Part shown: positions 26,915-35,864 of the stretch, in pieces
How positions within the stretch are numbered: position 1 is the stretch's first letter
Layout: each line of letters begins with the position of its first letter
DNA from: JAEKNW01 sp963677815
GTDB lineage: Bacteria; Cloacimonadota; Cloacimonadia; Cloacimonadales; JAFGVF01
Direction: 5' to 3'
Assembly: GCA_963677815.1 (NCBI GenBank)
Contig: OY782499.1
Span: 2,046,001 to 2,110,000, forward strand
Length of the DNA stretch: 64,000 bases
Program-made: the position numbers and the translations under genes
Notes under the pieces: model-generated
Database searches by the model: none
Seen by the model: only the letters and a program-made list of their open reading frames with translations
Told to the model about the DNA's origin: nothing

Positions 26915-29878
26915 CTAGTCTTTGATATAACAGAGTCCTCTTTTACCATCCATTTTTATAGTCATTTTATTATTAGTTTTTACAAGTTTTATATATTTTC
27001 TTTCTTCAACTACTTCTAGAGATTCTAATTTCTCCCAGTTAACAACATTATCTTCTTCAGCAAAAGGTACAGAAACATATCCAATATTCATTGATAAGAT
27101 ATTATGGAAAAAATGAGTTCCTTGGGATGGGTCAACTCTGAAGTTCTCTAAACCAACTTCAACAATAACTTTAGAGTTTGATATATTACTAAAAGCAGTT
27201 GGTATTCCTAAGAATCTGTCTCTCGAACCCCAACGTCCTGGTCCAATAAGCACGTAATGTATATCGCTTGCTAGAAGTTTTCTGTTAATTGCATCAATTT
27301 CATTCATTATTTCTATAGTCTTTGTATTATCGAAATTCTGAGGTTTAACATACATAATATAATCTAGATCATTAACTACTCCATTTCCCATTGAGTAATT
27401 TGAGTAGATAATACATTCCTCTGGTTTTGCTTCAAAGGAATCTATCACAACATCTTCTGCATTTATAGATAAAGGACGTATTTGTAGGATATAAAAAGTT
27501 CCTTGTTTTATTTTCTGTTGATTAGGTTGCAGATTGACAGCAAATTCTATCTCAACTGGTACACCCATAGCAACCTCACCAATTGATAAAATGTCTTCGA
27601 GAATTTTAGCTAAAGGAAATCTGTTATATTTTACAATATTCTCAAAAGTAACAACTGGCATACCTTCACCAAACATACCTGAAACGAAAGCCCTGCTATT
27701 ATAATCCCAGTAAGAAACAATATCTTTAAGAGCTGGTTTGATGTTTGGATTACGAATGGAAATCTTTTTGAGACAGACATCTTCCCCACCTAAAAGGTCA
27801 TAAGAAGCATCCTCTAAATCAATGGCATAAAGGTCTTTTTGCGAATTACCGACAAGATACTCTCCAGATAATAGTTCCTTTTTGGGGTATTTGGGACAGA
27901 ATCTATAAGTATTTTCACCTTCTACAACTGATTTCCCCATCCCAACAGCTATAGTTGCTATACCATCTGAATTTTCTAAATCCGATGTTGGATAGAAGTT
28001 GAAAGATTGTGCTACACCAGAGAAATTAGGGAAATAATAGTTTCCGAATCTAGAACCAGTAACTTCTTGGATTATAACTGCCATTTTCTCTTCAGCTATC
28101 ATATAGTTAACATTCTCAATATAGTCTCTAGCTTTCTTAACAAAAATTGATGAATATACTAGTTTAATAGCATTTGATAAATCTTGATATCTAGCTAAAT
28201 CTTTTTCATCATTATTAGGTAACATATAGGTTGAATAAATACCTGCAAATGGCTGTGCTTGAGAATCTTCTAATAAACTTGAAGACCTAACAGCAAGAGG
28301 ATTCTTTAATTCAAGAATAAGTTGGTATAATCTATGTTCAAGTTCGTCAGATAATTTACATGTTAAAAAATAAGCTTCGATATCTTCATCAGTTTGCTCA
28401 GAAAAATCACTAGTAATATTATTAATATCGATAAAGTTATCAAACTCATTTGTACCAATAATACAAGTAGCAGGAATAGAAATATTTACTTCTGGATATG
28501 ATTCGTCAAATTCCATTGAGTTGAGTAGAGAATTCATGAAAGCTAAACCTCTCCCCTTTCCTCCTAAAGAGCCTTCGGCTATTTTAATTATTTGATCTTC
28601 AAGATTGAACTCAGCATTGTCAAAATTAATTATTTTACCTCTAGCTCGAAGTGATCTTACTTCTTTGAAGGTATCCAAGAGGAAACTTCTCAGCTCGTGA
28701 ATTGAAGTAAATTGATTAGTCTTTATAGGTCTTATTCTTTTTGCGACCAGAAATTCCCCGTGGGCAATTAACCAAGAAGAGAAATGATTCCTTCTTGAAT
28801 GGTACAAGAGACTAATCTCAGGAATATCAATAAGAATCTGTTCAAATTCTCTAAGTGTATTAGCTTTACCGTATTGATTACCTTTCTCATCTTTAAAAAC
28901 AAAATCACCATAACCCAGATTTGTTTTGATGAAATGTTTTAATTCTTTTATCAAATTTCTATCATGTTTTCTAATAAAGGCAGCATTCTGGGCTAGAACT
29001 CTATCCTTGTAGTCTTTATTAGCAGATTGCATCAAAATAGGTAAATCTGAGTTCAGACTTCTTATTTCTTTCAACAGCTTAATTCCGGCTCCTAAATACT
29101 CATCATTGAGAATTGGGAAGTCAATATCTGAAATTAGGCAAACTATGAACTCTTGATATTTCTTATATATTTCTATAGCATCCTCATAATTATTAGCAAG
29201 AATGACCTTAGGTCTGGCTCTCATTCTAAGCCTTTTATTCATGTCATTCATTTCAGTATCAATCAAAAGTTGGGTTTGCTTCATTATCTCAGCATAAAGT
29301 AGTGGTAGGTAGGTTGAATAAAAATTTATAGAGTCTTCTACTAATAAGATAACTCGAACTAATCCAACAGTAGTATCAAAATCGAGGTTCCATTTATCTT
29401 CAACATACTTAATCATAGCTAGAAATAGTTTGCTGTCTCCATTCCAGTAAAAGACATTGTCGATATGAAGCATTTTTTCGGGAAATTTTTTAATAAGATT
29501 AATATCACCAGTGTTATTAAGAAGGAGAAGAACTGGTGTATCGGGACAATATTCCTTGATAGATTTTGATAATTCATAAGGAATGGTTTCCCCCACTCTC
29601 ATCATAGTGATCACTAAATCGTACTTATGAATAGAAATCTTCTTTAAAGCTTCTTCTTTGGTAGGTACAGAAGTTATTCTTGGAATTGTAGTCAGATTTA
29701 GATGTTTATATTCACCAAATATTTGTTCTGACAATCTGCCGTCTTGTTCAAAAATATAAGCATCATAAAATGATGAAACCATCAGAATATCTTTAACTCG
29801 CTTTTTCATTAAGTAGTGGAAGTTATCTTCACCAAACTTAAATTTATTATAATGATAGTTTAACTGTTTTAGATCCAT
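26915..29878 (-). CDS. PEP-synthase-like ATP-grasp protein with receiver-like N-terminal domains
   Basis: A 987-residue fusion. Residues about 25-150 (ILMVSSFYDAYIFEQDGR ... YDLVITMMR) and about 172-325 (ILLVEDSINFYS, LISDIDFP, ILMQSANKDY, FIRKHD) look like CheY-type receiver folds; the second has the DE-like and K-like positions. From about 450 comes the PPDK N-terminal ATP-binding domain (GSLGGKGRGLAFMNSL, LAVRSSSLLEDSQAQPFAGI near 530, FYILQIRPLS near 800). The C-terminus (GPGRWGSRDRFLG near 880) does not contain the swivelling-His domain or the PEP-binding barrel of true PEP synthase. So it may phosphorylate something other than pyruvate, or need partners. Such proteins are often annotated as PEP synthase. 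Confidence 0.8.
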   Translation of the reverse strand: MDLKQLNYHYNKFKFGEDNFHYLMKKRVKDILMVSSFYDAYIFEQDGRLSEQIFGEYKHLNLTTIPRITSVPTKEEALKKISIHKYDLVITMMRVGETIPYELSKSIKEYCPDTPVLLLLNNTGDINLIKKFPEKMLHIDNVFYWNGDSKLFLAMIKYVEDKWNLDFDTTVGLVRVILLVEDSINFYSTYLPLLYAEIMKQTQLLIDTEMNDMNKRLRMRARPKVILANNYEDAIEIYKKYQEFIVCLISDIDFPILNDEYLGAGIKLLKEIRSLNSDLPILMQSANKDYKDRVLAQNAAFIRKHDRNLIKELKHFIKTNLGYGDFVFKDEKGNQYGKANTLREFEQILIDIPEISLLYHSRRNHFSSWLIAHGEFLVAKRIRPIKTNQFTSIHELRSFLLDTFKEVRSLRARGKIINFDNAEFNLEDQIIKIAEGSLGGKGRGLAFMNSLLNSMEFDESYPEVNISIPATCIIGTNEFDNFIDINNITSDFSEQTDEDIEAYFLTCKLSDELEHRLYQLILELKNPLAVRSSSLLEDSQAQPFAGIYSTYMLPNNDEKDLARYQDLSNAIKLVYSSIFVKKARDYIENVNYMIAEEKMAVIIQEVTGSRFGNYYFPNFSGVAQSFNFYPTSDLENSDGIATIAVGMGKSVVEGENTYRFCPKYPKKELLSGEYLVGNSQKDLYAIDLEDASYDLLGGEDVCLKKISIRNPNIKPALKDIVSYWDYNSRAFVSGMFGEGMPVVTFENIVKYNRFPLAKILEDILSIGEVAMGVPVEIEFAVNLQPNQQKIKQGTFYILQIRPLSINAEDVVIDSFEAKPEECIIYSNYSMGNGVVNDLDYIMYVKPQNFDNTKTIEIMNEIDAINRKLLASDIHYVLIGPGRWGSRDRFLGIPTAFSNISNSKVIVEVGLENFRVDPSQGTHFFHNILSMNIGYVSVPFAEEDNVVNWEKLESLEVVEERKYIKLVKTNNKMTIKMDGKRGLCYIKD

Positions 29879-29904
29879 TATCCCTTCTTTTAAATTTATA
29901 TATT

Positions 29905-29935
29905 ATATAAGTAATTCCTTTAAAATATTTGTCAA
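29905..29935 (-). promoter_or_regulatory. Putative promoter of the PEP-synthase-like gene
   Basis: On the minus strand a perfect TTGACA (29935-29930) is followed by TTATAT (29910-29905) after 19 nt, longer than ideal. A TACTTA at shorter spacing is the alternative -10. It lies about 30 nt upstream of the ATG. Confidence 0.4.
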
Positions 29936-30503
29936 TAGTTTTCTCTAATTTCTTCTTCCTGAATATAAATACCATGTGTTTTTATGTTAATTGTGTTTAC
30001 TTGTGTATATTTTATTGATATTATTAATTCATTAATGTATATTATTGACTTATTAAATCTATGATGATCTTGAATCATTCAACTAATATAAATTTTTTTC
30101 ACATAAAAAATATAGTAATCTTTAATATTAGGATTGTATGTGCTAAGAGTTTTGAATATTTATTAAAGAAAAAAAATGAAATCAAACGTATATGTTGCTC
30201 ATTGAATTTGATATAATACTATAGATAAGTAGCTATATTTAAAGAACATCACAATATTACTAAAATTAAACTCATATTACATCGAGAGTTTATAAATCAA
30301 CACAAGTTTTGTTCAATGTAACTAAAAAATAATTTGGTGATTCATTTTTTTTGATTATTAATATAATATCTTTTGTAAAAATCAAACAACGAGAGACAAT
30401 AGAGTGAAAAAATAAATAATCTTTAAATTGTAAAAAATGCCCATGATTAGTGACTTTTTTAGTTACGATTAACATGATATTTTTTACATTAAATTATTTA
30501 TTA

Positions 30504-30532
30504 TTGACATAAATGACAGCATTTCTTAATTT
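30504..30532 (+). promoter_or_regulatory. Putative promoter of the birA-like gene
   Basis: TTGACA at 30504-30509 is followed after 17 nt by TAATTT at 30527-30532, about 35 nt before the start codon. The -35 box is perfect and the -10 box weak. Confidence 0.45.
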
Positions 30533-30566
30533 TGAACTGTCATCAAAAATAATGAAGGGAGAAAAC

Positions 30567-31553
30567 ATGAATAACAGAAAAACAATATTTAAACTACTTC
30601 GTGAAAGTAGTGGAAGATGGGTATCAGGTCAAGCAATTGCAGATGAATTAGAAATTAGTAGAAATGCTGTGTCAAAACATGTTAAATTAATGCGTGACAA
30701 CGGTGTAAAAATTTTAGCTTCTACTAATAGAGGTTATAGGTTTATGGATGCAGAAGATAAAATATATACTTACGAAATAATCTTAAATGATAAGAAGCAA
30801 CTTGTAGGTAATAAAATATTCTTGCATAATAAGCTTGATTCAACAAATGCAGAAGTTGCTAGACAAGTAATCAAGAAAGAAATCAAAGAAGGAACAGTTT
30901 TAATTGCTGAGAACCAATCAAAAGGTAAAGCCAGAAATGATGCAAACTGGACTTCAATTAAAGGAAAAGGAATCTATTTATCAATCTATCTTAATCCAAG
31001 ACATGTACTTGACAAAGTTACTTTAGTTAACTTAATTGCAGGTTATAGTTTTGTTGAAGCTATGAAAGATATTACTGGCCTTGATGGTTTTGAATTAACA
31101 TGGCCTAACAATATAACCTACAAAGGTACCAAATTTGCTGGATTATTAACCGAAAGTTTCACTGATATTGATGGTGTTGGTAAAACTGTTATGGGTCTTG
31201 GTGCATACATAAATTTAAGCCCAAAAGAACAAGCTACCATAGCTGAAGAAGGTCTAACTTCTCTTAATGCTATATGTGAAAAAGATTTCAACAGAAACGA
31301 TATAATCTCTAAATTCTTAAACATCTTCAATGATGAATACATGAAATTTAAGAAAAAAGAAGTAAATGAAAACCTAGACCGTTGGGTACAATATCTAGAT
31401 ATACTTAACAAACATGTTAAAGTAGATATTGATGGTATTATCCATGAAGGTTACGTTAAAGGAATCACTGATAAAGGCAAGTTAATATTCTCTTCAGATG
31501 AATATGATAAAGACCTTTATATAAGATATGGTGAATTCATAATAAGTCAATAG
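30567..31553 (+). CDS. birA: BirA-like bifunctional biotin ligase/repressor with an altered active-site loop
   Basis: Homologue of biotin-protein ligase that also carries a DNA-binding domain. Residues 1-62 are the winged helix (SGQAIADELEISRNAVSKHVK). Residues 75-265 are the ligase core (LDSTN at 90-94, GTVLIAENQ, TKFAGLLTES with K189, GLGAYINLS), and the last 55 form the C-terminal SH3-like domain. The biotin-binding loop GRGRxGRxW reads SKGKARNDANW (118-128). The KWPND motif reads TWPNN (178-182). These changes in otherwise near-invariant positions make ligase activity doubtful or altered. GGGAG precedes the ATG at 30567; an upstream frame start at 30513 has no ribosome site. Its stop is one base from a convergent gene. 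Confidence 0.8.
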   Translation: MNNRKTIFKLLRESSGRWVSGQAIADELEISRNAVSKHVKLMRDNGVKILASTNRGYRFMDAEDKIYTYEIILNDKKQLVGNKIFLHNKLDSTNAEVARQVIKKEIKEGTVLIAENQSKGKARNDANWTSIKGKGIYLSIYLNPRHVLDKVTLVNLIAGYSFVEAMKDITGLDGFELTWPNNITYKGTKFAGLLTESFTDIDGVGKTVMGLGAYINLSPKEQATIAEEGLTSLNAICEKDFNRNDIISKFLNIFNDEYMKFKKKEVNENLDRWVQYLDILNKHVKVDIDGIIHEGYVKGITDKGKLIFSSDEYDKDLYIRYGEFIISQ

Positions 31554-31554
31554 A

Positions 31555-32676
31555 CTATAATTTGTTTGACATAATGACACTGTAACCTCTTCTTGAGGTT
31601 ATAGTGGCATTATCAAACACTTTAAGCATAGCTCTATGAATATGTTTTATATTCTTAGCAACTATGTAAGCTCTTCCCCCTTTCTTAAGATTCTCATAAG
31701 CATTATCAATAAACAGATCAGCTATTCTATAATTTGAGAAGTAAGGAGGATTACCAACAAACAAAGTTGCCTTGTTCTTCTTGAGTCCATCATCACTTAA
31801 ATAAAACTCACAATTGCTTATTTCATTAATTTCCACATTCTTACGAGCACAGTCCAAAGCTCTAACATTTGAATCAACAAAAATAGTTTTCTTAGGTGAG
31901 TAATATTTAGCTAAACTAACACCTACTGTACCTATTCCTGATCCCATATCAACTATAATATCATTTTCTTTCACTTCAACTGTGTCTATCAAAGCTAAAG
32001 CACCTTCATCAATACGATGATGAGAAAAAACTCCAGGTACTGAATAAAATTCCAGTTCAGGTTTCTCTGGTAAAGAAAGTTTATATGAATCAGCAAAAGT
32101 TATGTTTTCAGCTAAATCAACAGATTTTCTTAAAATCATGACATACTCTGTTTTATTATAAGTTTCTAAAGTAAAACCTATACTATTAAATTTTAAAAAA
32201 TCTTCGAACCATTTAACTCTTTTATCAGTTGATATATATATCTTTCCCTTCTTTTTTAAATTCTTATAATGAAATGTAAAAATATCCTGATAGTATTCTT
32301 TACTGAAAGTTGTACTATCAATCTGAAGAAATATTTGACTTAGTTTTTTATCACTAATAAAATTTGATGCACATAGATTATTTAACTTCGCTTTATTTTT
32401 ATCAATGTTGCTTGCAACTTGTTTAAAATAATGATAGTCAATATTTAATATATTAATAGAAATCTCAGGATATGTTTTTGCCAAATAAATAGGTAGAACT
32501 CCAGTTCGATTGTTTATAAATAATGTGTGAGGTAAATCTGTTTCTTTAATATCTTGTTTCAACAAGTTAACTTCTGTTTTATGCAATCCTGAACGGGAAA
32601 TTACTTCAAGATTTAAGTTAGCAAAATTTTCTATTTTGTTTTGTTTTTTACCTGATTCTGTGATGATTATTTTCAT
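31555..32676 (-). CDS. RsmC/RlmG-like rRNA guanine-N2 methyltransferase
   Basis: Two-domain methyltransferase of the RsmC type, which methylates guanine N2 in ribosomal RNA. The N-terminal half (to about 190) is a degenerate methyltransferase domain. The C-terminal half has FYSVPGVFSHHRIDEGALAL (210-229), the SAM motif DMGSGIGTVG (243-252) and the catalytic NPPY (309-312) shared by N-methyltransferases. At 373 aa the length and domain duplication fit RsmC or RlmG. Which rRNA base is modified cannot be told. It faces birA tail-to-tail with one base between the stops, and is followed upstream by another methyltransferase gene 18 nt away. Confidence 0.8.
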   Translation of the reverse strand: MKIIITESGKKQNKIENFANLNLEVISRSGLHKTEVNLLKQDIKETDLPHTLFINNRTGVLPIYLAKTYPEISINILNIDYHYFKQVASNIDKNKAKLNNLCASNFISDKKLSQIFLQIDSTTFSKEYYQDIFTFHYKNLKKKGKIYISTDKRVKWFEDFLKFNSIGFTLETYNKTEYVMILRKSVDLAENITFADSYKLSLPEKPELEFYSVPGVFSHHRIDEGALALIDTVEVKENDIIVDMGSGIGTVGVSLAKYYSPKKTIFVDSNVRALDCARKNVEINEISNCEFYLSDDGLKKNKATLFVGNPPYFSNYRIADLFIDNAYENLKKGGRAYIVAKNIKHIHRAMLKVFDNATITSRRGYSVIMSNKL

Positions 32677-32694
32677 TATATTCCTCTGTATCTT

Positions 32695-33483
32695 TTATTT
32701 GGAAGCAACAATTAGAATGCCATTGCCAATACGATTATCTGTTTTTTGATCTAATTTCATTAAAAGCGCAAATAACGGAAAGGTAATTAGATAATAAAAA
32801 GGTAAGATTATAAAAGCAAATTTGCTTTTTCCAAGAAGAGTAAGTGGGGTCTTCATAGCAATTTTCCAATATAATGCTCCGTATTTTCCGTATGAGTATT
32901 TAGAGAAGTCAATTTTAAAGCCAGCACTGGTGAGTTTCTCTTTTAATTCACTTAAATCATAGCCTGGTCTAACATGCTCCTCTGTGAATGCTGCAGCTTC
33001 ATCAAAGGTAGATGGTGTTGATATTATTAGCTTACCTTTTTCTTTGAGTACTTGGTAGAAATTTGCTAGAACGGCTCTATCATCCTCTATATGCTCCATT
33101 ATATCAATAGCGATAATCAAATCAAATTCATTGTTTGGTTTAAATACCTGTAAATCAGCACAGTAGTGACTAAATCTCTTTTGTTTGTCAGAAGTTCTTA
33201 TATAGTTATAATACTCTTCAATATAATTATCTTTGATATCAACAGCAAAGACTTCAGCCTTAGGATAATTTGATAAAAGAAAATCTGTGTATTGTAAATA
33301 TCCACCACCCGCATCATACATTTTAAATGTTTTGTTTCTATCGGGATATAAAGATTTAATTATTTGTAAGACATATTGCTGACGTAAAATCAAACAATTA
33401 AGTGTCTTATAAAATAATTTCCTTAGAACAGGAAATAAAGCAATAAAAAAAGCAATTTTATCTTTGACAATATCGTATTTCAT
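32695..33483 (-). CDS. Class I SAM-dependent methyltransferase with a C-terminal hydrophobic helix
   Basis: Methyltransferase of the Methyltransf_11 type. The SAM-binding motif is YDAGGGYLQYTDFL, followed by VFAVDIKDNYIEEYY and DLIIAIDIMEHIEDD, with LKEKGKLIISTPSTF as the post-motif strand. The C-terminal region has a hydrophobic segment (FAFIILPFYYLITFPLFALL, about 224-243), which suggests membrane association and possibly a lipid or quinone-type substrate (inference). At 262 residues it is of usual size. The gene starts 81 nt from the divergent methyltransferase gene at 33564. Substrate unknown. Confidence 0.8.
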   Translation of the reverse strand: MKYDIVKDKIAFFIALFPVLRKLFYKTLNCLILRQQYVLQIIKSLYPDRNKTFKMYDAGGGYLQYTDFLLSNYPKAEVFAVDIKDNYIEEYYNYIRTSDKQKRFSHYCADLQVFKPNNEFDLIIAIDIMEHIEDDRAVLANFYQVLKEKGKLIISTPSTFDEAAAFTEEHVRPGYDLSELKEKLTSAGFKIDFSKYSYGKYGALYWKIAMKTPLTLLGKSKFAFIILPFYYLITFPLFALLMKLDQKTDNRIGNGILIVASK

Positions 33484-33563
33484 TTTTAAGTTCCTTTAGA
33501 GAGATTATGCAATTATCAAAATACTAAGATTATTGTCAAATTTAAAAATTAAGGTAAATTAAT

Positions 33564-34721
33564 ATGAATATAAAAGGTCTATATGAATTCTTGTTATCTA
33601 AAGAATCTCTTGAGTTTTTTTCTTATCTAGAGGGTAAAGATATCACGAATTTAAATCAAATACAAGCAATCAAAAGCAAGTATTCTACTTATCCTGTTTC
33701 AGAGTTATTAACCCTTGTTCGCTTAAGAAAAAATGCGATTAAAAGAATTGATAATGCAGATGAATACCTATTTACTACTAAAGGAGTTGAACAGTCATCA
33801 TCTTCTAAAGTGGCTAGGTATCATGCTAAACTATTCTCAGAATGCCAATATGTTGCTGATCTTTGCTGTGGTAATGGTATTGATTTGATTAATATTGCAA
33901 AGGGGAAAGAAAAGGTATATGCTCTTGATTTGTCAAATACAGCCTTATACTGTTCAAGATATAATGCTTACAAAAATGCCTTATCTAATATTGAATTCAT
34001 CAATAGTAAAGCAGAAGATTTTGATTATGATGTCGATTGTATCTTTATTGATCCTGATAGAAGACCAGAAGAAAGAAGAGTAATACAAGGTGAAGATATT
34101 TCACCTTCCTTTTCGCTTATCAAAAAGATAATTAATAAGTATCAGAATGTAGTTGTTAAGCTCTCCCCTGTTTTTAATTACCAGGATGAAGTCATTGATG
34201 TAGATTATACTTGGGAATTTATTTCTGAAGGTGGAGTTTTGAAAGAAATATTACTTTGTACAGGGAAATTTGCAAGTCTTGGAATAAGAAGAAAAGCAGT
34301 AATTTTACCTAGTACTTCTTTTATTGAAACAGGCAAAACAGCAGATACTTCTTCAATCAAAAGATATATTTATGATTTAGATCCTTCAATTGTTAGAAGT
34401 GGCTTAGTTCAAGACTTCTCTAATTCCTTAAATTTATCTCTTATAAATAAACATCTTTCAATCTTAACATCTGATTCACTTGTTCAATCTGCTTTTATTA
34501 GAACTTTTGAAGTTATAGAGACATTTCACTATAATAAGAAATCATTACAGAAATATGTGAAAGATAATAAAATTGGTTCATTAGTTGTCAAAGTGAGAGG
34601 TTTTCCTGATAGACCTAACCAAGTACTACAGAAAATTAAACTAAAAGGTGTGAACAAGGGTTTAGTTTACTTAATAAGAATGGATGATGAATTTCTTTGT
34701 TTAGTATTGAAGAGGTTGTAA
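33564..34721 (+). CDS. THUMP-like domain methyltransferase (PG_1098-type family)
   Basis: Class I methyltransferase of a family found in Bacteroidetes and relatives, in which a Rossmann domain is followed by a ferredoxin-like/THUMP-like domain. The SAM motif is DLCCGNGID (99-107), with ALDLSNTALYCSRYNAYKN after it. The active-site area is IFIDPDRRP (161-168). The N-terminal part is helical and the last ~70 residues (SLVVKVRGFPDRPNQVLQ onwards) form the THUMP-like end. The family is thought to act on RNA, but no substrate is established. AAGGT precedes the ATG. It is transcribed alone toward repeat copy C. Confidence 0.8.
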   Translation: MNIKGLYEFLLSKESLEFFSYLEGKDITNLNQIQAIKSKYSTYPVSELLTLVRLRKNAIKRIDNADEYLFTTKGVEQSSSSKVARYHAKLFSECQYVADLCCGNGIDLINIAKGKEKVYALDLSNTALYCSRYNAYKNALSNIEFINSKAEDFDYDVDCIFIDPDRRPEERRVIQGEDISPSFSLIKKIINKYQNVVVKLSPVFNYQDEVIDVDYTWEFISEGGVLKEILLCTGKFASLGIRRKAVILPSTSFIETGKTADTSSIKRYIYDLDPSIVRSGLVQDFSNSLNLSLINKHLSILTSDSLVQSAFIRTFEVIETFHYNKKSLQKYVKDNKIGSLVVKVRGFPDRPNQVLQKIKLKGVNKGLVYLIRMDDEFLCLVLKRL

Positions 34722-34741
34722 TTACAGCATCATAGCATATC

Positions 34742-34799
34742 CTTGATTGCTAGTGTCTCATTAAGTAATTGGAAACTTATTGAGAGAGTAACAATCAAG
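34742..34799. repeat. 56-nt dispersed palindrome, copy C
   Basis: CTTGATTG (34742-34749) pairs with CAATCAAG (34792-34799). After one mismatch, further pairs (TCTCA with TGAGA, then TAAGT with ACTTA) give an imperfect stem almost to the tip. The unit from 34743 to 34798 is 56 nt. It lies between two convergent genes and upstream of a separate terminator at 34857. Confidence 0.85.
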
Positions 34800-34856
34800 C
34801 AAGCATATTAGACCTTAAAATCTAAGTAATATATATTAGAAAAGAGTTTAATAAAA

Positions 34857-34879
34857 AGGCGTAAGAAACTCTTACGCCT
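34857..34879 (-). terminator. Intrinsic terminator of the kor-mce operon
   Basis: AGGCGTAAG (34857-34865) pairs with CTTACGCCT (34871-34879). On the minus strand the stem is followed by TTTTTATT. It lies 26 nt past the mce stop codon. Confidence 0.85.
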
Positions 34880-34904
34880 ATATTTATATATTATCTATAA
34901 CAGA

Positions 34905-35306
34905 TTAATGTTTATCTTTACAAAGTTCGACTAAAACGCCTTTAGTTGATTTAGGATGTAGGAAAGCAATATCTGCACCATGAGCACCTGGTCTAGGTTC
35001 CTTATCAATAAGCTTAAATCCTTTATCAGACTTTTCTTGAAGCTCAGCTTTTAAGTCATCCACTCCTAAAGCTATATGTTGAATTCCTTCACCTTTCTTT
35101 TCGATGAACTTAGCAATTGGACTATCTTCAGAAGTAGCTGCTAGAAGTTCAATTCTAGTGTCTCCAACTGTAAAAAAGGCAACTTTAAGTTTTTGTGAAG
35201 GTACTTCTTCTGTCGAATCTAAAGTAAGACCAAGCTCTTCATACATTTTAATAGCTTCATCAAGGTCTTTAACAGCAATTCCTATATGGCTTAAATTTTT
35301 AATCAT
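34905..35306 (-). CDS. mce: Methylmalonyl-CoA epimerase
   Basis: Interconverts (R)- and (S)-methylmalonyl-CoA, the step that links MutAB to the decarboxylase or carboxylase of the propionate pathway. The vicinal-oxygen-chelate fold is clear: HIGIAVKDLDEAI with H7, GIQHIALGVDDL with H77, and VLVELCK with E127 as the metal ligands. PGAHGADIAFLHPKSTKGVL is characteristic of this enzyme. At 133 aa it is standard. It is the last gene of the kor operon, three bases after korC, so succinyl-CoA formation and epimerase are co-expressed. Confidence 0.95.
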   Translation of the reverse strand: MIKNLSHIGIAVKDLDEAIKMYEELGLTLDSTEEVPSQKLKVAFFTVGDTRIELLAATSEDSPIAKFIEKKGEGIQHIALGVDDLKAELQEKSDKGFKLIDKEPRPGAHGADIAFLHPKSTKGVLVELCKDKH

Positions 35307-35309
35307 GCT

Positions 35310-35864
35310 TTATCCTTTATATTCGTCTGCAAGTTTGAAACCTAATTTCATAGCTTTGATATTCAAGTCAACAAAAGCAGGTTTAATTGAAGAACGAATA
35401 GCAGATTCTAGAGATGCTTCAGTAACAACCTGAGTTACTTTAACAACAAAAGCTAAAGATAAGATATTTGTTGGCATTTCTGAACCAAGTTCTTTTTGGG
35501 CTATTTCTGTAAAAGGTACTTCATAAGTATTATCATTAACGATTGAGATGTTTTTTACATGGCTAGTATCGCAAATTAAAACACCGTCACGTTTGAGATC
35601 AAAGATATATTTATCACACGCTTCTTGAGTTAATGAGAGCAATATGTCAAGGCTTGTAGCTTCTGGGTAATTGATATCATCATTACTGATAACAACATCA
35701 GCTCTTGAATAGCCACCACGAGATTCAGGACCATAAGATTGAGTTTGAGTAACGTTTAATCCATCTTCTACTGCTGCCTTAGCCAAAGTAATACCAGCAA
35801 GAATTAAACCTTGTCCACCACTACCACTAAAACGGATTTCTTTTACCATTTTTTTCTTACTCAT
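35310..35864 (-). CDS. korC: 2-oxoglutarate:ferredoxin oxidoreductase gamma subunit
   Basis: Gamma subunit of the second oxidoreductase complex. FSGSGGQGLILAGITLAKAA and QSYGPESRGGYSRADVVIS are the conserved blocks. Length is 184 aa. It shares one base with korB and is followed closely by mce. Linkage with the epimerase suggests 2-oxoglutarate/succinyl-CoA as substrate, because succinyl-CoA is what MutAB uses. That substrate assignment is inference from context plus the long alpha chain. Confidence 0.85.
   Translation of the reverse strand: MSKKKMVKEIRFSGSGGQGLILAGITLAKAAVEDGLNVTQTQSYGPESRGGYSRADVVISNDDINYPEATSLDILLSLTQEACDKYIFDLKRDGVLICDTSHVKNISIVNDNTYEVPFTEIAQKELGSEMPTNILSLAFVVKVTQVVTEASLESAIRSSIKPAFVDLNIKAMKLGFKLADEYKG

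Larger units (their letters stand above)
29879..30566. other. AT-rich intergenic region (688 bp) between divergent genes
   Basis: The largest gene-free stretch of the window. Apart from promoters facing each way at its ends, I see no RNA gene, repeat or credible reading frame. A 61-codon frame on the minus strand at 30290-30475 has no ribosome site and no recognisable sequence. Base composition is even more AT-rich than the surroundings, with several oligo-A and oligo-T runs. Confidence 0.6.

Noticed and set aside
30290..30475. 61-codon minus-strand open frame in the largest gap
   Set aside because: No ribosome site, no family resemblance, and very AT-rich composition.
30504..30534. Bacteroidetes-type promoter (TAnnTTTG) before birA
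   Set aside because: TAATTTTG fits by chance, but elsewhere (42140-42167) the promoter is a perfect TTGACA/TATAAT, so the classical reading is preferred.
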